From Piezodorus guildinii (Eukaryota > Arthropoda > Insecta > Hemiptera > Pentatomidae), in the NCBI GenBank assembly GCA_023052935.1, contig CM041294.1, forward strand, positions 96,913,616-96,977,615: a stretch of 64,000 bases of DNA, given 5' to 3'. The position numbers and the translations under genes were made by a program. Below, in pieces: positions 23,301 through 32,844 of the stretch; position 1 is the stretch's first letter; each line of letters opens with the position of its first letter. The notes under the pieces are model-generated. The model made no database searches. It was not told the origin of the DNA and saw nothing but the letters and a program-made list of their open reading frames with translations.

Positions 23301-26300
23301 TTGCAATGCAAACAAATTGGTTTGATAATAAATTACTGAGAGATTTTAGTGTTTTAACTTTCCTAACTGAATACAGTAAATATCACACTTCATAGCCTCC
23401 ATTAAAATCCTATTCCTCTCAACATTCTTCTCCCTATCATAGTTATCTGGTTCTTATCAGAAATAAATTATGAAAAACACTGATAATCAATTAAAATTGA
23501 AAAAAGAAGTATTTTTTTCAGGTTTAAATATTACTTATGAATATTAAATTCCGAATTTATATCATTAAATGAATATTAAATAAACATAATCGTGTAGCAA
23601 TGTTTATAAGAGCCCTAATATTACTATGATTTAAATAATATACAAGCATAATTGGCGCAACAACCTGTTAATGGGTCAAGGCCACCTCTGAAAGTCTCTC
23701 CTGTTCCTGACTCCTAGGAGAGAATTTGCATCCGCTGCGACAGAATCAGCCCACCTCACATTCGGCCTGCCCACTCTTCGCTTGTCATGAAATTCCTCGA
23801 CCAATGTCTTCTTGGGAATCTCATCTTCCTTCATCCTCACCATGTGACTCGCCCATCGGAGTCTCCCTATCTTGATCCACTTAATTATATCTGGATCCCC
23901 AAACAACCTTGAGAGTTCTAGGTTCTTCCTCCTTCTCCAGATATCTTCCTCTCGAACCGGGCCAAAAATTCTTCTTAATATTTTCCTCTCAAACACGTGA
24001 AGCATGTACTCACTGGCCCCAGGTTTCTGACCAATACATAAGAACCGGACAAACCAGAGTTCTATATAAGGCAACCTTAGTTTTGTTTGAGAGGTTCATG
24101 CTTTTGAAGTATTTTGCAAGTGTAAAATAGCTCTGATTGAATTAACCTATAAATTAATCACATGGGACATAAAAGATGTATATTCATACCAGCACAAGGA
24201 CAATTTATATAAAATATTTCCAAACAATAATACAAGTTAAAATGTGAAAATTTTTAATGATTTTTTTTATCCTGTAAGAAATGGGTTTGAAATTTTGGTT
24301 ACAGGGCTTCCCTAGCTAAGGCAGCGAGGAATCTAATTGTTATTTAACATACAAAGCTGTGTAAGGTTATTAAAGAATATAACTAAAATATTTAAGAGTT
24401 ACATTATTTCACCTAAAATAGATGTTTCCATTGAAACTCATTGTAATATGTTTTTCAACATTCATTTTATTTCAAACATCAAAAATTGACTCCTAGAAGG
24501 GAGGAAAGTGTAAGTTCTGTGTTATATATATCAACAACCTCATTTTTTCCTTCTATTTTAAGAAAAACTACTGCCCCATCATATTAATTATTTTATTCAA
24601 CAGCAATAATGAAAATAAACTCACATATATAATCCAGTAAATACACTCACATATATAATCCAGTAAATAAACTTACATATATAATCCAGTAAAAAGACTA
24701 ACCCTCCATCCCCACTTGTAGGCACCCTTCGCAAAGCTAACTGTGACGTAGTTCTGAAGCTCTCTCTAAGGTGATGATAAAAAAATAAAAATAAAAAAAA
24801 TGAAAAAAGTTTTATAAAATATCTGAAGTTGAAAATAAAACTAATTTATATTTCTGCCTTTTTGTTTTACTTTTTAACTACTTCAAAAACTGGTTTAAGG
24901 AAATATAAGAAAATAAATGGATGTTTTTAAGGAAAATGTGTAAACCTCTATTAGCAGCATATGAATTAATATGCCATACAATTAGTGAGAGAACATGAGA
25001 AAATGTTACAACAAAAGGAGAAACAAAATAATAAATAGGGATCACCTGTAGCAGGGTGGCTAGCATAACAGCCTTCTATGCCACAGGTCACGGGTTCAAA
25101 CCCGCAGATGGCCCAGGATCTTTTAATGGGAGTAAAACATTCTTAGTTATTATATTCTTAGCCCTTTGCAAGGGACGAAAAGGTATTCCCGAGCCTGTGC
25201 GATGTCAGGTACTCATTAAAGATCCTTATCCTAATTAAATCTGGATAGGCAAAATTTAGAGCTCCCATTGTAGCATCGTTGGATTAGCCACAGTATCATA
25301 AAAAAAAAACCTGTACCACTACAACCCATGAAGGGTCTTGGGCTCAGTACATATAGAGTTCGTACTGTTTCTAGGCCAACAGCAGTGCAATGAGGTGATT
25401 AGGTAGTATCATAAAGTGACATTAGTATCATAAAATGACATTAGTATCATAAAGTGACATTAAATAAATAAACAAAATGTTTACAAATTAAAGACTAAAT
25501 GGAAGATAAGTAGAAACCACAAAAGCTAATCTGATATCCTGTGATGAGAAATCATTCAGAAATCAGCGATTTATGTGAAGTAATCAGGTATCAATAATTA
25601 GGGTGTCGAACATGAATAGTGAAAAAATGATATCTAACACAAATTATTTTCAAAATTAGATGAAATTTTTATAAATTTAATTACTCAAAATGAAACATGA
25701 TTATTTAAGTCTGATAATGTTTATGGAAGAATATTGGCAGGGATGTTGTCTTTATAATAAGGTAACCTTCCCAAAACATTAGCCTAAATAATAATTAATA
25801 CTATTGAGTCAGGGTGTCATCCAATATTTGGAATAGGACTCATACAATTCAGGACCACCAAGTGACAGAAAGATATCACAGACATGGAATAGTATAAAAT
25901 ATTATTTTGAATATGGTTAAGTTCAAAATCAGAAACCAACCTTTGCTTCAAAATGATGTTTGAACTTAGTCGCCTCATTTCGTTCAATAAAATCCATATA
26001 AGCTTTACGGGAATTAATAATGCCTCCATAGCAAGCACCAGCGAAGGCTGCAAAGACAGTAGTTTGATAGACATTAGATAATTCAGGACTATATTCACCA
26101 TATTCACTGAAAACAAAACATCCTTTGTTTTAAACAAGTGGATAGGCTACCATTAACTGTATGTGGGACTATTACCAACTCTATTGAAAATGCTTTGACT
26201 ATCCTCTCCCAGCCAGACAGGGCAGCCTTGTCATTGCTGACAGCCTGTATGCCATCTGGCACCACAACGGCAGCACAAAGGAGTCGTCCGCTTCTCAAGC

Positions 26301-26313
26301 AATGCCTCCACAT
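17344..26313 (-). CDS. TIMMDC1: TIMMDC1, mitochondrial complex I assembly factor (six exons)
   Basis: Six exons on the minus strand: 26313-26180, 26106-25941, 24765-24677, 21762-21629, 19540-19426, 17437-17344 (stop 17346-17344). All junctions are GT-AG and every phase matches, giving 243 residues (human protein about 285). Family hallmarks in order: SGWERI near 33-38; GACYGGI near 68-74; KGAYKWGWR near 113-121; HAYRNEAS; then GTVYRINYGLRGVIVGATLG, equivalent to the conserved 'F-R-INVGLRG' block of the Tim17/22/23-like fold; then GLAGGSLSL. TIMMDC1 is a multi-pass inner-membrane protein that helps build the ND1 arm of respiratory complex I. The start ATG was chosen because it opens the exon whose donor (AGA|gttggt) gives the needed phase; an earlier 5' exon cannot be excluded. 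Introns carry SINEs, a Helitron and LINE debris. The exon 3 donor lies in a 26-bp triplication. Recognised from protein pattern, not a search. Confidence 0.92.
17846..18478 (-). repeat. Repeat family X, minus copy, interrupted
   Basis: The head aaaaatctggtgcgcagaac at 17846 and the tail (complement of the family's ttactttcacttac-type start) ending at about 18478 belong to the same interspersed repeat seen at 18682, 37126, 37902 and 40763. The middle is replaced by another insertion starting near 17998. Lies in TIMMDC1 intron 5. Confidence 0.55.
17998..18090 (+). mobile_element. Pogo/Tigger-like terminal sequence fragment
   Basis: After a TA at 17996-17997 comes cagtaaaccctcgttttaac, which resembles the ends of pogo-group Tc1/mariner transposons (CAGT..AACCCTCG..TAACGA), followed by the usual ggggcc block. 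No matching inverted end was found, so only one end can be supported. Confidence 0.4.
18682..19216 (+). repeat. Repeat family X, plus copy (short form)
   Basis: Starts ttttacttttacttacctat and ends with gtaagtgaaagt...gaccgcaccagattttt. Shares the internal blocks 'attttctaattccagttttcg', 'caagtctcgcaaaaaggtctgtg' and 'acgcccgaaggcgttacagc' (in parts) with the other copies. About half the length of the copy at 40763. Confidence 0.65.
19683..20002. mobile_element. MITE with 16-bp terminal inverted repeats and internal hairpin
   Basis: Ends are TTGTTTAGAACTTTCT at 19683-19698 and its exact complement at 19987-20002. An 8-bp target duplication, ttatataa, is at 19675-19682 and, after the adjoining Helitron, at 20710-20717. 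Inside, about 19723-19781 is repeated inverted at 19799-19852 around a 17-base loop. Non-coding; 8-bp duplications fit hAT- or Merlin-type mobilisation. Located in TIMMDC1 intron 4. Confidence 0.75.
20003..20709 (+). mobile_element. Non-autonomous Helitron, complete copy
   Basis: Begins TC (tctatatatatgtatatata) right after an A and ends in cgggttacagCTAG right before a T, matching the Helitron rule of 5' TC, 3' CTRR and insertion between A and T. The 5' block 'aaaatctcgtgtcacaatg' and the 3' block 'cgcgagcaaagctgcgcggg' recur in a second copy at 28714-30118. No Rep/helicase reading frame, so non-autonomous (707 bp). Confidence 0.85.
21030..21240 (+). mobile_element. tRNA-derived SINE (family 1)
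   Basis: Pol III type 2 promoter is textbook: A box tggcctagtgg at 21039-21049 and B box GGTTCGAATCC at 21083-21093. A tRNA-like head of about 75 bases is followed by a ~130-bp unrelated body. Not a functional tRNA because the 3' half of the cloverleaf breaks off after the T arm. In TIMMDC1 intron 4. Confidence 0.85.
21462..21600 (+). mobile_element. Diverged SINE family 1 copy
   Basis: Shares 'ttctctgggt', the gcagacaaataatttattctgt-type block and the overall order with the SINE at 21030, but the A box and B box (ggtttcaaatccta) are mutated. Ends just before TIMMDC1 exon 4. Confidence 0.6.
21763..23080. other. TIMMDC1 intron 3, proximal part
   Basis: AT-rich. No confident element was seen; a moderately GC stretch at 22010-22200 could be a decayed transposon. 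Confidence 0.4.
23080..23210 (+). mobile_element. Possible LINE 3' ORF remnant
   Basis: The plus-strand frame reads GMRDMANDRVKYRRWNKTK, resembling the short basic tail that ends some RTE/Jockey-type ORF2 proteins, followed by a stop. Too short to classify. Confidence 0.35.
23655..24105 (-). mobile_element. LINE ORF2 C-terminal fragment
   Basis: The minus frame reads ALYRTLVCPVLMYWSETW, then after a frameshift FERKILRRIFGP, GRLRWASHMVRM and VGRPNVRWADSV, the typical region downstream of the reverse transcriptase in many arthropod non-LTR elements. Same broad type as the insertion at 32845-34152 but a distinct copy. Inside TIMMDC1 intron 3. Confidence 0.78.
24619..24696. repeat. 26-bp tandem triplication covering the TIMMDC1 exon 3 donor
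   Basis: Three near-identical 26-bp units start at 24619, 24645 and 24671 (each acTCACatatataatccagt, or acttac in the last). The third unit contains the last 20 bases of exon 3 and its gtaagt donor on the minus strand; the other two place gtgagt-type donors 26 and 52 bases into the intron. Confidence 0.9.
25045..25475 (+). mobile_element. tRNA-derived SINE (family 2), with a nested insertion in its tail
   Basis: A-box-like gggtggctagcat near 25053-25066 and B box GGTTCAAACCC at 25093-25103. The body continues with 'gagcctgtgcgatgtcaggtac' in parts and a tail reading 'gattagccacagtatcataaa'. The tail is broken by about 100 bases at 25304-25405 (starts 'aacctgtaccactacaac'), a sequence that recurs near 50608-50650. 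The tail then restarts in three tandem copies of 'agtatcataaagtgacatt'. Confidence 0.8.
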
Positions 26314-26629
26314 CGCCTCTCTGTCTTAAATTGAGGAACTACTTCAGACTTGTGTACAAGAGATGGTGAAGGCTGCATGTGATAATACTGAGGGAGGTTA
26401 CCTAGCCGGCTCAAGGAGGTTCATCAAGCTATCTCATTCAACTTTAGGTCATCCTTTTTAAAATTTTAAAATCAAACTTAGCCGTTTCACCCAATTTAAT
26501 AAGATCTGTAAATAGGTAAAGTCCAATAGATTTATATTTTATGCGAAACTAACAAAAAGGAGAGCTGTTTTGGGTCTACAAAGATAATACATGGTATCTT
26601 ATGACGTAAGATTCACCTTCCCAACGTTT

Positions 26630-26908
26630 GTTTATTTATTTAACGTCTCCATATGCTGCTGTGGCTAATCGGACGATGTTACAGTGGGAATCCTAAATTT
26701 TTCCTATCCAGGTTTAATTACTATAGGGATCTTTAACGAGTACCTGACATCGCACAGGCTCGGGACCACCTTTTAACGTCCCCTCCGAAGGACGGCATAA
26801 CTAAAGATTTTTACTCCCAATAAAAAATCCTAGGACCACCTGTGGGTTTGAACCCGTGACCTTTGGCACAGAAGACTGTTATGCTAGCCAACCTGCTAGA
26901 GATGAACC
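26630..26908 (-). mobile_element. SINE family 2, full minus-strand copy
   Basis: Reverse-complement of the 25045 element, with B box at about 26844-26854 and the gttaaataaataaaca tail at the low-coordinate end. Flanked by near-perfect target duplications: caccttcccaacgttt at 26614-26629 and caccttcctaacgttt at 26909-26924. Confidence 0.85.
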
Positions 26909-27421
26909 CACCTTCCTAACGTTTTATCGGTTTAAATAAAATCAAAAACTGATTCTATAAGCTTCTTAAACAAGGGTTCTTGCAGATTTGTTGAATGTAT
27001 TCTCAACTATTGTAACGGCTGTTAAATATACAAGTACCAAACAAAAATTCATGTTGAGATATGCAGGTTATTGTTGTTAGTTTATTCAAACAATTTACAT
27101 AAATGTGATGAGTAAGATTACTGGATTCTATACTGAACCAGTAAGTTGAAATTTCATTACATAAATTCCATAATTTTTATTATAACAAAAAGAAGTCATT
27201 CCAGCCATCATCAAGAATGGAAATATCTAAAATTGCTGCAGACCAGAAATCATATATTTCACACTAACGGTTCGAAACTCGTTAACCATATGTATTACTC
27301 CTTATTTAAATGTAAGCTACATTGTACATTTAAATGGGTAGAAATCCCACACAAGGTACGGGCCTACCCGTGTCATTTGAAGATATCAGTTATTGATATC
27401 AGATAAAATAATAGGTAATTG

Positions 27422-27473
27422 TCGTCCGATTAGCCATAGTAGCATAAAGTGACGTTAAATGAATAAACAAAAC
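27422..27473 (+). mobile_element. SINE family 2, severely 5'-truncated copy
   Basis: Only the last 52 bases of the family (tcgtccgattagcc...gttaaatgaataaacaaaac) are present, flanked by a perfect 15-bp duplication aataataggtaattg at 27407-27421 and 27474-27488. Confidence 0.85.
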
Positions 27474-28713
27474 AATAATAGGTAATTGTTTCTGAGTGAT
27501 TGATGACATCAGAAATCTCTCGGCGATCATGCGTCAATTACTATATATAGGAATGATAATATTGTTTTAGTTAATAATAAAACTTGGGTTCCTTCTTATA
27601 GATTTATTAGTAAAAATTTGTATACATTTAAATACATTAGACTCATTCCAACTTCGCGCTGATGCTGATTACTTTTCTGGGCATGCGCGAATGACAAATC
27701 TAAGATTTTCGGCCTGTCCAACATTTGCACTTCTAGTTTTCTGTCTGTGCGCAACCCTTGATGATTCGGAAGCTGAGTTGAAAACAAATGTCGGACACCT
27801 TGATATTTATGATCCGGATTTGAGGATACATTTTATTTCAAATAATAAGATACTCTTGTAGAATCATAGGCTTTATCTCTTAGGGGACACTGCTATAGAT
27901 TATTATCTTTGAGCTACTTAAAATCTTACTTCAATAGTAATTCATAGAACTTGAAGAAATTTATTTGCCAGTTTTTTTTTTCTCTGTCTCTCATAGCTAA
28001 GTATTCATAATTCAACCTCGTTGTAGATAACGAAATTTTTATCTCTTTGGGCCTTACTGACCTAGTCTTGCTTGATCAGGAATAATTCCTATTGTTTCAA
28101 ATTAAGAAATCAAAAATGTGGTATGAAATTTTGCCGACCATGGCGATTATAGTCGGCGGAATCGTAACCCCTCCATTCTGTGATATTTTATGCATAAATT
28201 AATACAAAATGGAAATGTTGGTATTTATTAGTTTCTATTCCTGAGCTGAAATAATTTTTGGTTATAATTAATTTGTAATTATTTTTTTGTAGCCGTACAG
28301 GCGTGACATTCGAACAACCCGTTTGATCGAGGATTGCTTCATAGGGATTTATATTATTTTAAAAAACCATATAAGATACAAGTAAGTCTTTGTTTAGCTA
28401 TTTTGAGTTAAAACAATTATATTAAACAAGTTCATTTAAATACCGGATTTATTGTAAACTATTAACTTTATTATCTGAATGTTGCCTATATGGAATAATT
28501 GATGTGTCAATAAACTAATTAAATTTCGATTAATAATTAATGAATATGTTCACAATAAAGGTCGATTGTTGTTGGCTTCACTTTGATTAAGGTTATCTTA
28601 TAACATTTGCCTAAGTAACCTAGATCCATAGGCATGACCCTCGAGTTTTACGCCTCAAAACCTAAACCAACAACAACCTAGATCCATATCTATATCTAAA
28701 TCTTCTATCTTCT

Positions 28714-30118
28714 TCTACATATATAAAAATCTCGTGTCACCATGTTTGTTCGCGATAAACTCTGAAATTACTGAATCGACTTTGATCAAACTTCGTAAGT
28801 ATCTGTTATTTGGTCCTACTTAAATGATAGGATAGTTTTTATATATTATTATTTCTATTATAAATGGTTGAAAAATATATTTTTCTAAAACGTAAAACAA
28901 AATTTGTTTAACTGTGGCAACAACTGGTTCCCAGTAACTTTCCCATATATTTACGCATGTGATTATTAATTCAAATATAAGTGTGTGTTGATAGTTTCTA
29001 TGCGTTCTTATTTATAAAATATACACTCACTCCATAGTTTCCAGTTATAATAAAATACATATTACTTGGCGACGTGGATGGTGTAAAATATATATTCACT
29101 CCATAGTTTCCAGTTAAAATAAATACATATTACTACACGTTTCCAGAAATATTATACGTACTCATTTGAATGACAATCAAATTTCTAACCATCTAGAAGC
29201 AAAATCATCTTAATTAAATTAATTAGCAAAGATACAATTCTAATTTATAAGAAATTTATTTATGCATGTTTGGGCATCGTATCCATGTTTTGTGTGTAGG
29301 TTCTCGTAGAATTATAATTATAATTACTTTTTAAAAATAATTCAAAGTGTTAATCTTTCGGTAACCCTGAAGAATGGTCCCTCCCATTTTGCAATGGATA
29401 AATAAAGGCTTAGAAGAAGCCCTTGAAAGATTACTAGTGCATCCAGCGCATATAGCAATCCTCTTTAGAATACCTCCGGGTAACAGAAGGACAAATCTGA
29501 CAGCTATACATATTATATTTGTATTTGTATTTTGTTCGAAAATAAAACCAGAGGGTAAGAAAAAAAAAAAAAAAAAAAAAAAAAAATTGGTTGAGTTTTT
29601 TTAAAATCACTCTTATCAACCATAATTTTAACTTCAGTCTAATAAGTTGTCATTTCATTCTGTTAAATATACAATAGCGATCCAGTAGAAGTAGGCATAC
29701 CCAAAATTACTCAATATATTTAAGCTGTAACGTAATCGTGGAATATAGTCACGTTTTCAATATAAACGTGATTGATATACATTGATTCAATGGCTGGGAA
29801 TATTTTCACTTGAAAATAACTTTGATACATGTAATTATTAAAAATTTAATATTTATATTTCTTGAATATTTATACGTCTTAAAATAATAGAGTAGTTGTG
29901 GACCGTTTTGACTATATGGTAAAGAAGTTGGTTGAGGGCGTATTCACTAAAGAAGAATAAAATGAAATGTGAGTTTTATTGGTAGTTTTTTTATTACCAC
30001 ATCCCCAAACAACCCCTCTATCATATGCGTTTTTTAGTTACTACTCATAAACGTATTTATGCATATTAAATAAAGACAATACAAAAGATTCGCGAGCAAA
30101 GCCGCGGGTTACAGCTAG
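28714..30118 (+). mobile_element. Helitron copy 2, with an internal insertion
   Basis: 5' end TC at 28714 followed by the same 'aaaatctcgtgtcaccatg' block as the 20003 copy; 3' end cgggttacagCTAG at 30118 before T. About 700 bases longer than copy 1. The extra sequence (about 29120-30040) includes a segment ending in poly(A) at 29559-29586, probably a retroposed insertion. Lies inside intron 2 of the NDUFA1 duplicate. Confidence 0.75.
29340..29586 (+). mobile_element. Poly(A)-tailed retroposed fragment
   Basis: A moderately GC stretch reading 'cctgaagaatggtccctccc' ... 'gaaaataaaaccag' and ending in about 28 A. No confident protein match; probably a LINE 3' end or retrocopy. Confidence 0.4.
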
Positions 30119-30544
30119 TATTATAAAATATATCCATCGGTCAAGGAATATATATTTTGATTTTTCAGAAACGGTTTTTGGAATTAAAAACATCTCTGTA
30201 TAACTGTGATTTAAGTAGTGCTTTTCACAAAGAATTAGTTTAGCAGACCATTCAAAAGTATTTAAAATGATTTAATGGTTTTTTGATTATTGTTTATTAG
30301 TTCGAACAAAATTTTATGGTTCTAGGGTCTACGCAACATCCCTGATGAAGATACATCTGATGGCAACAGTTCTAGTGGAAAGAATGATGATCCCTGTAAA
30401 TGTTAAGCCATCCCTGTAAATAAGAAGCCATTAATTTGGTCTCCATTCTTGCTTTTGTTTACGAATAAAGAAAATAAACGGAAATAAAATTGTTAAGTCG
30501 ATTACATATTGAGTGGTAATATTTTTTACTGAAAAATAAATTAT

Positions 30545-30545
<1 letters not shown>

Positions 30546-30597
<52 letters not shown>
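30546..30597 (-). repeat. 52-base poly(T), probable poly(A) tail of a minus-strand retrocopy
   Basis: An uninterrupted run of about 52 T. On the minus strand it follows about 290 bases of less AT-rich sequence (30890-30600), as a poly(A) tail would. The source of the attached sequence is not recognised. Confidence 0.55.
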
Positions 30598-30601
<4 letters not shown>

Positions 30602-30937
30602 CTTTCAGAATCCGCTCCTGTCGAGCATTTGGATTTATGCTAATAAATACTTTTTAAAAAATTTTATTCCTAAATTATTTTCTACAGCATGACTAGAAGT
30701 CATTGAAAATGTAGAAAATATCGCGGTTTTTAAAGCAAGATTGGGTTTTAAAGATTTCGAAGCGGAACAAAGTCTCAAGGAACAGTTCTTCCGATAAAGG
30801 TTTATGCGTTTCAAAGCATAACATTTTTCCGTTGCGTCGAAATGACGAACGCATGGTATGAGACCACTTGGGTCTTGAGCCAATCTATATGAGTGTTGCC
30901 ATGGCTACTCTTTGATGAAATCCGACTGCCCAATTTT

Positions 30938-31110
30938 TACTTTCACTTACTAAGTATATATGGTAAGGGGAAGTATTACGATCATGAAAATTTTCGAATT
31001 CCAGCTTTCAACGGAAATACACGTTTTAGGGTCTCCTGAGTCCAAATCACCAAGTCCCGCAAAAAGGTCTGTGCGTGCGTGCGTGCGGTTTTTTTTTTTT
31101 TTGTTTTTCG
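30938..31110 (+). repeat. Repeat family X, 5' fragment
   Basis: Starts tttactttcacttactaag and continues with the family blocks 'gaaattttcgaattccag' (in part), 'aaatacacgttttagggtc' and 'caagtcccgcaaaaaggtct'; breaks off in a (gcgtgc) run near 31085. Confidence 0.65.
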
Positions 31111-32274
31111 GGCAGGGGAAAAATCTTTCATCAGACGAAGTGCAACTGTCAGGGTACACAACAGTGTGAGATTCCTACTCACTAAAAAACCACCTCCCAA
31201 TTCGTCTTTACCACCCCACGGAACCGCTGTCAAGCATTACTTCATGGGGGGAGGGGACAGAAGGGCTAAATGCCAGCTACTTTACTGGACATCTGATTTA
31301 AGCTAGGCCGATGCCCCGCCTCTCCTTTCTTGCTCCTGTACTCTGAGCTTACTGCAGATTTGTGCTGCATAATCAGCTGCAGCGCTCCAACTCTCCTGAC
31401 TAGCCATCATCAAGGAGACTAAATTTTCGGGTGATGCTTTTGTACTAAATTTAGCGTCTATCTCCGATCTTTCTCGAACGAATCCCGAACAAGAGAAGAA
31501 TGCATGTTCCACTGTTTTTTCTATGGGATCACAAAATGGGCACAATGAACTTTCCTCTATTTTGAAACGGGCTAAGTAGGCTCTGAAGCAACCATGCCCA
31601 GTAAGCAGCTGAGTGAGATAGTAATCTACATCTCCATGTTTCCGGGATAACCATGTCGATATGTCGGGAATTAAGCGGTAGGTCCATCTTCCAGAAGATG
31701 AAGCGTTCCAGCGTCTCTGCCATATATCAAGTGTATGAACTCTCTCTTGTTTTGCTAAATAAGCCCAGTGAGCATCCGTCTCTTCTTGTTTTCTTCGGTA
31801 GATCCTTCTACGTTCATCTGCCAAAAGATCAATCGGAGGCATGCCTGCGATGACGCATACAGCGTAGTAGGACAATGCGAAAAGCTCGAGCGACACGCAG
31901 GGCACTTCTCCGATGCACACTAATAACTTTCCGGACATATGATTGCACTTGGCAGGATTCTGCCCAGATCGGTGCTGCCGTTCTTTCCAAGAATATACTC
32001 ACTTCTCCTTCACGATATTTGCTAAGGTGGCCAGATTTTTAGATAAGTGAAATTTATCCACCAAAAAGGTGGACAGCCGTCCACTGGGTAGCACCATAGA
32101 AATGTTTAAAAAAAAAAAAAAAAAAAAATATATTGTTCCCATACAATTATATGATATCCACCCATAATATTATATAATAAGAATTTTAAAAAATAAAGGT
32201 ATTTTATTGGCAGTAGTGGGCGCACGCATTTGTGTATTCTTCGATAATTTCTCTAGCGTGCTAGCACTGCTAAC

Positions 32275-32390
32275 CCCGTATGCCAGCAGTGGCAGGAAGG
32301 AAAAAAAAGTTGTGGGGATGTAAACCCCGTATGCCAGCAATGGCAGGAAGGGGGAACCAAAAAAAAAAAAAAGTTGTGGGGATGTAAGTA
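32275..32390. repeat. Two-copy tandem duplication with poly(A)
   Basis: The block 'cgtatgccagca-tggcaggaagg' followed by A-run and 'agttgtggggatgtaa' occurs twice in a row (about 32276-32323 and 32328-32386), inside the R1-like LINE. Confidence 0.75.
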
Positions 32391-32844
32391 GGTTATAGAG
32401 CCTGTACCCCTTTCTCCTGGTTCTTTCCCGGACGTGACTAGAAAAGGTGAGGTGCCTGTCTAGTGTGACGCTCAGGTAAAGGATGGAGTTAGTGATTCAC
32501 CGTTCACTTTGAAATGAGTAGGCAAGGCGCTTTTCCCCTTCTGGAACGACATGACAATGTCATCTGTCTTCTTCGGGTTCACCCTAACGCTAATCTCCTG
32601 CAGCTCATCTACAATAGTTGTCGATGCTCCTTGTGCCAGGGTGAGAGCCCGTTTCGGTCTCATACTAGAAGCATAGATGCCAATGTCATCGGCGTAGGCT
32701 GCTACCACTGCCTCTGGGTGCTTCATTGAGACCATCTTTTCTGTGAATATCATGAACAATAGTGGCCCCAATACAGCCCCTTGAGGTACCCCACAAATGG
32801 TGTCCTTCGAAGTCGATAATTTATCGCCCACCCTTACGACGAAG

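Larger units (their letters stand above)
28116..30406 (+). pseudogene. NDUFA1 duplicate, intron-containing and frameshifted
   Basis: Three blocks match the intact NDUFA1 gene downstream, with exon order and splice sites kept: 28116-28216 (starts MWYEILP), 28293-28381, and 30326-30406 (starts GLRNIPDED). Exon 1 and exon 2 are each one base shorter than in the intact gene (101 against 102, 89 against 90), so each carries a single-base deletion; exon 1 runs into a stop at its 29th codon. The acceptors (ttttttgtag, ggttctag) and donors (gttggt, gtaagt) still look usable. Exon 3 stays open for 26 codons, longer than in the intact gene, ending in an Asp/Lys/Cys tail. A DNA-level duplicate, not a retrocopy, because introns are retained. 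Intron 2 holds a Helitron. Sequencing error cannot be excluded for the indels. Confidence 0.85.

Noticed and set aside
26138..26329. Plus-strand frame over TIMMDC1 exon 1
   Set aside because: Antisense shadow; the minus strand gives the conserved SGWERI motif and a phase-correct donor.
27596..27787. A 5' exon of TIMMDC1 at 27.6-27.8 kb
   Set aside because: A short frame with a possible donor exists, but its phase does not fit exon 2 and exon 1 at 26313-26180 fits fully.
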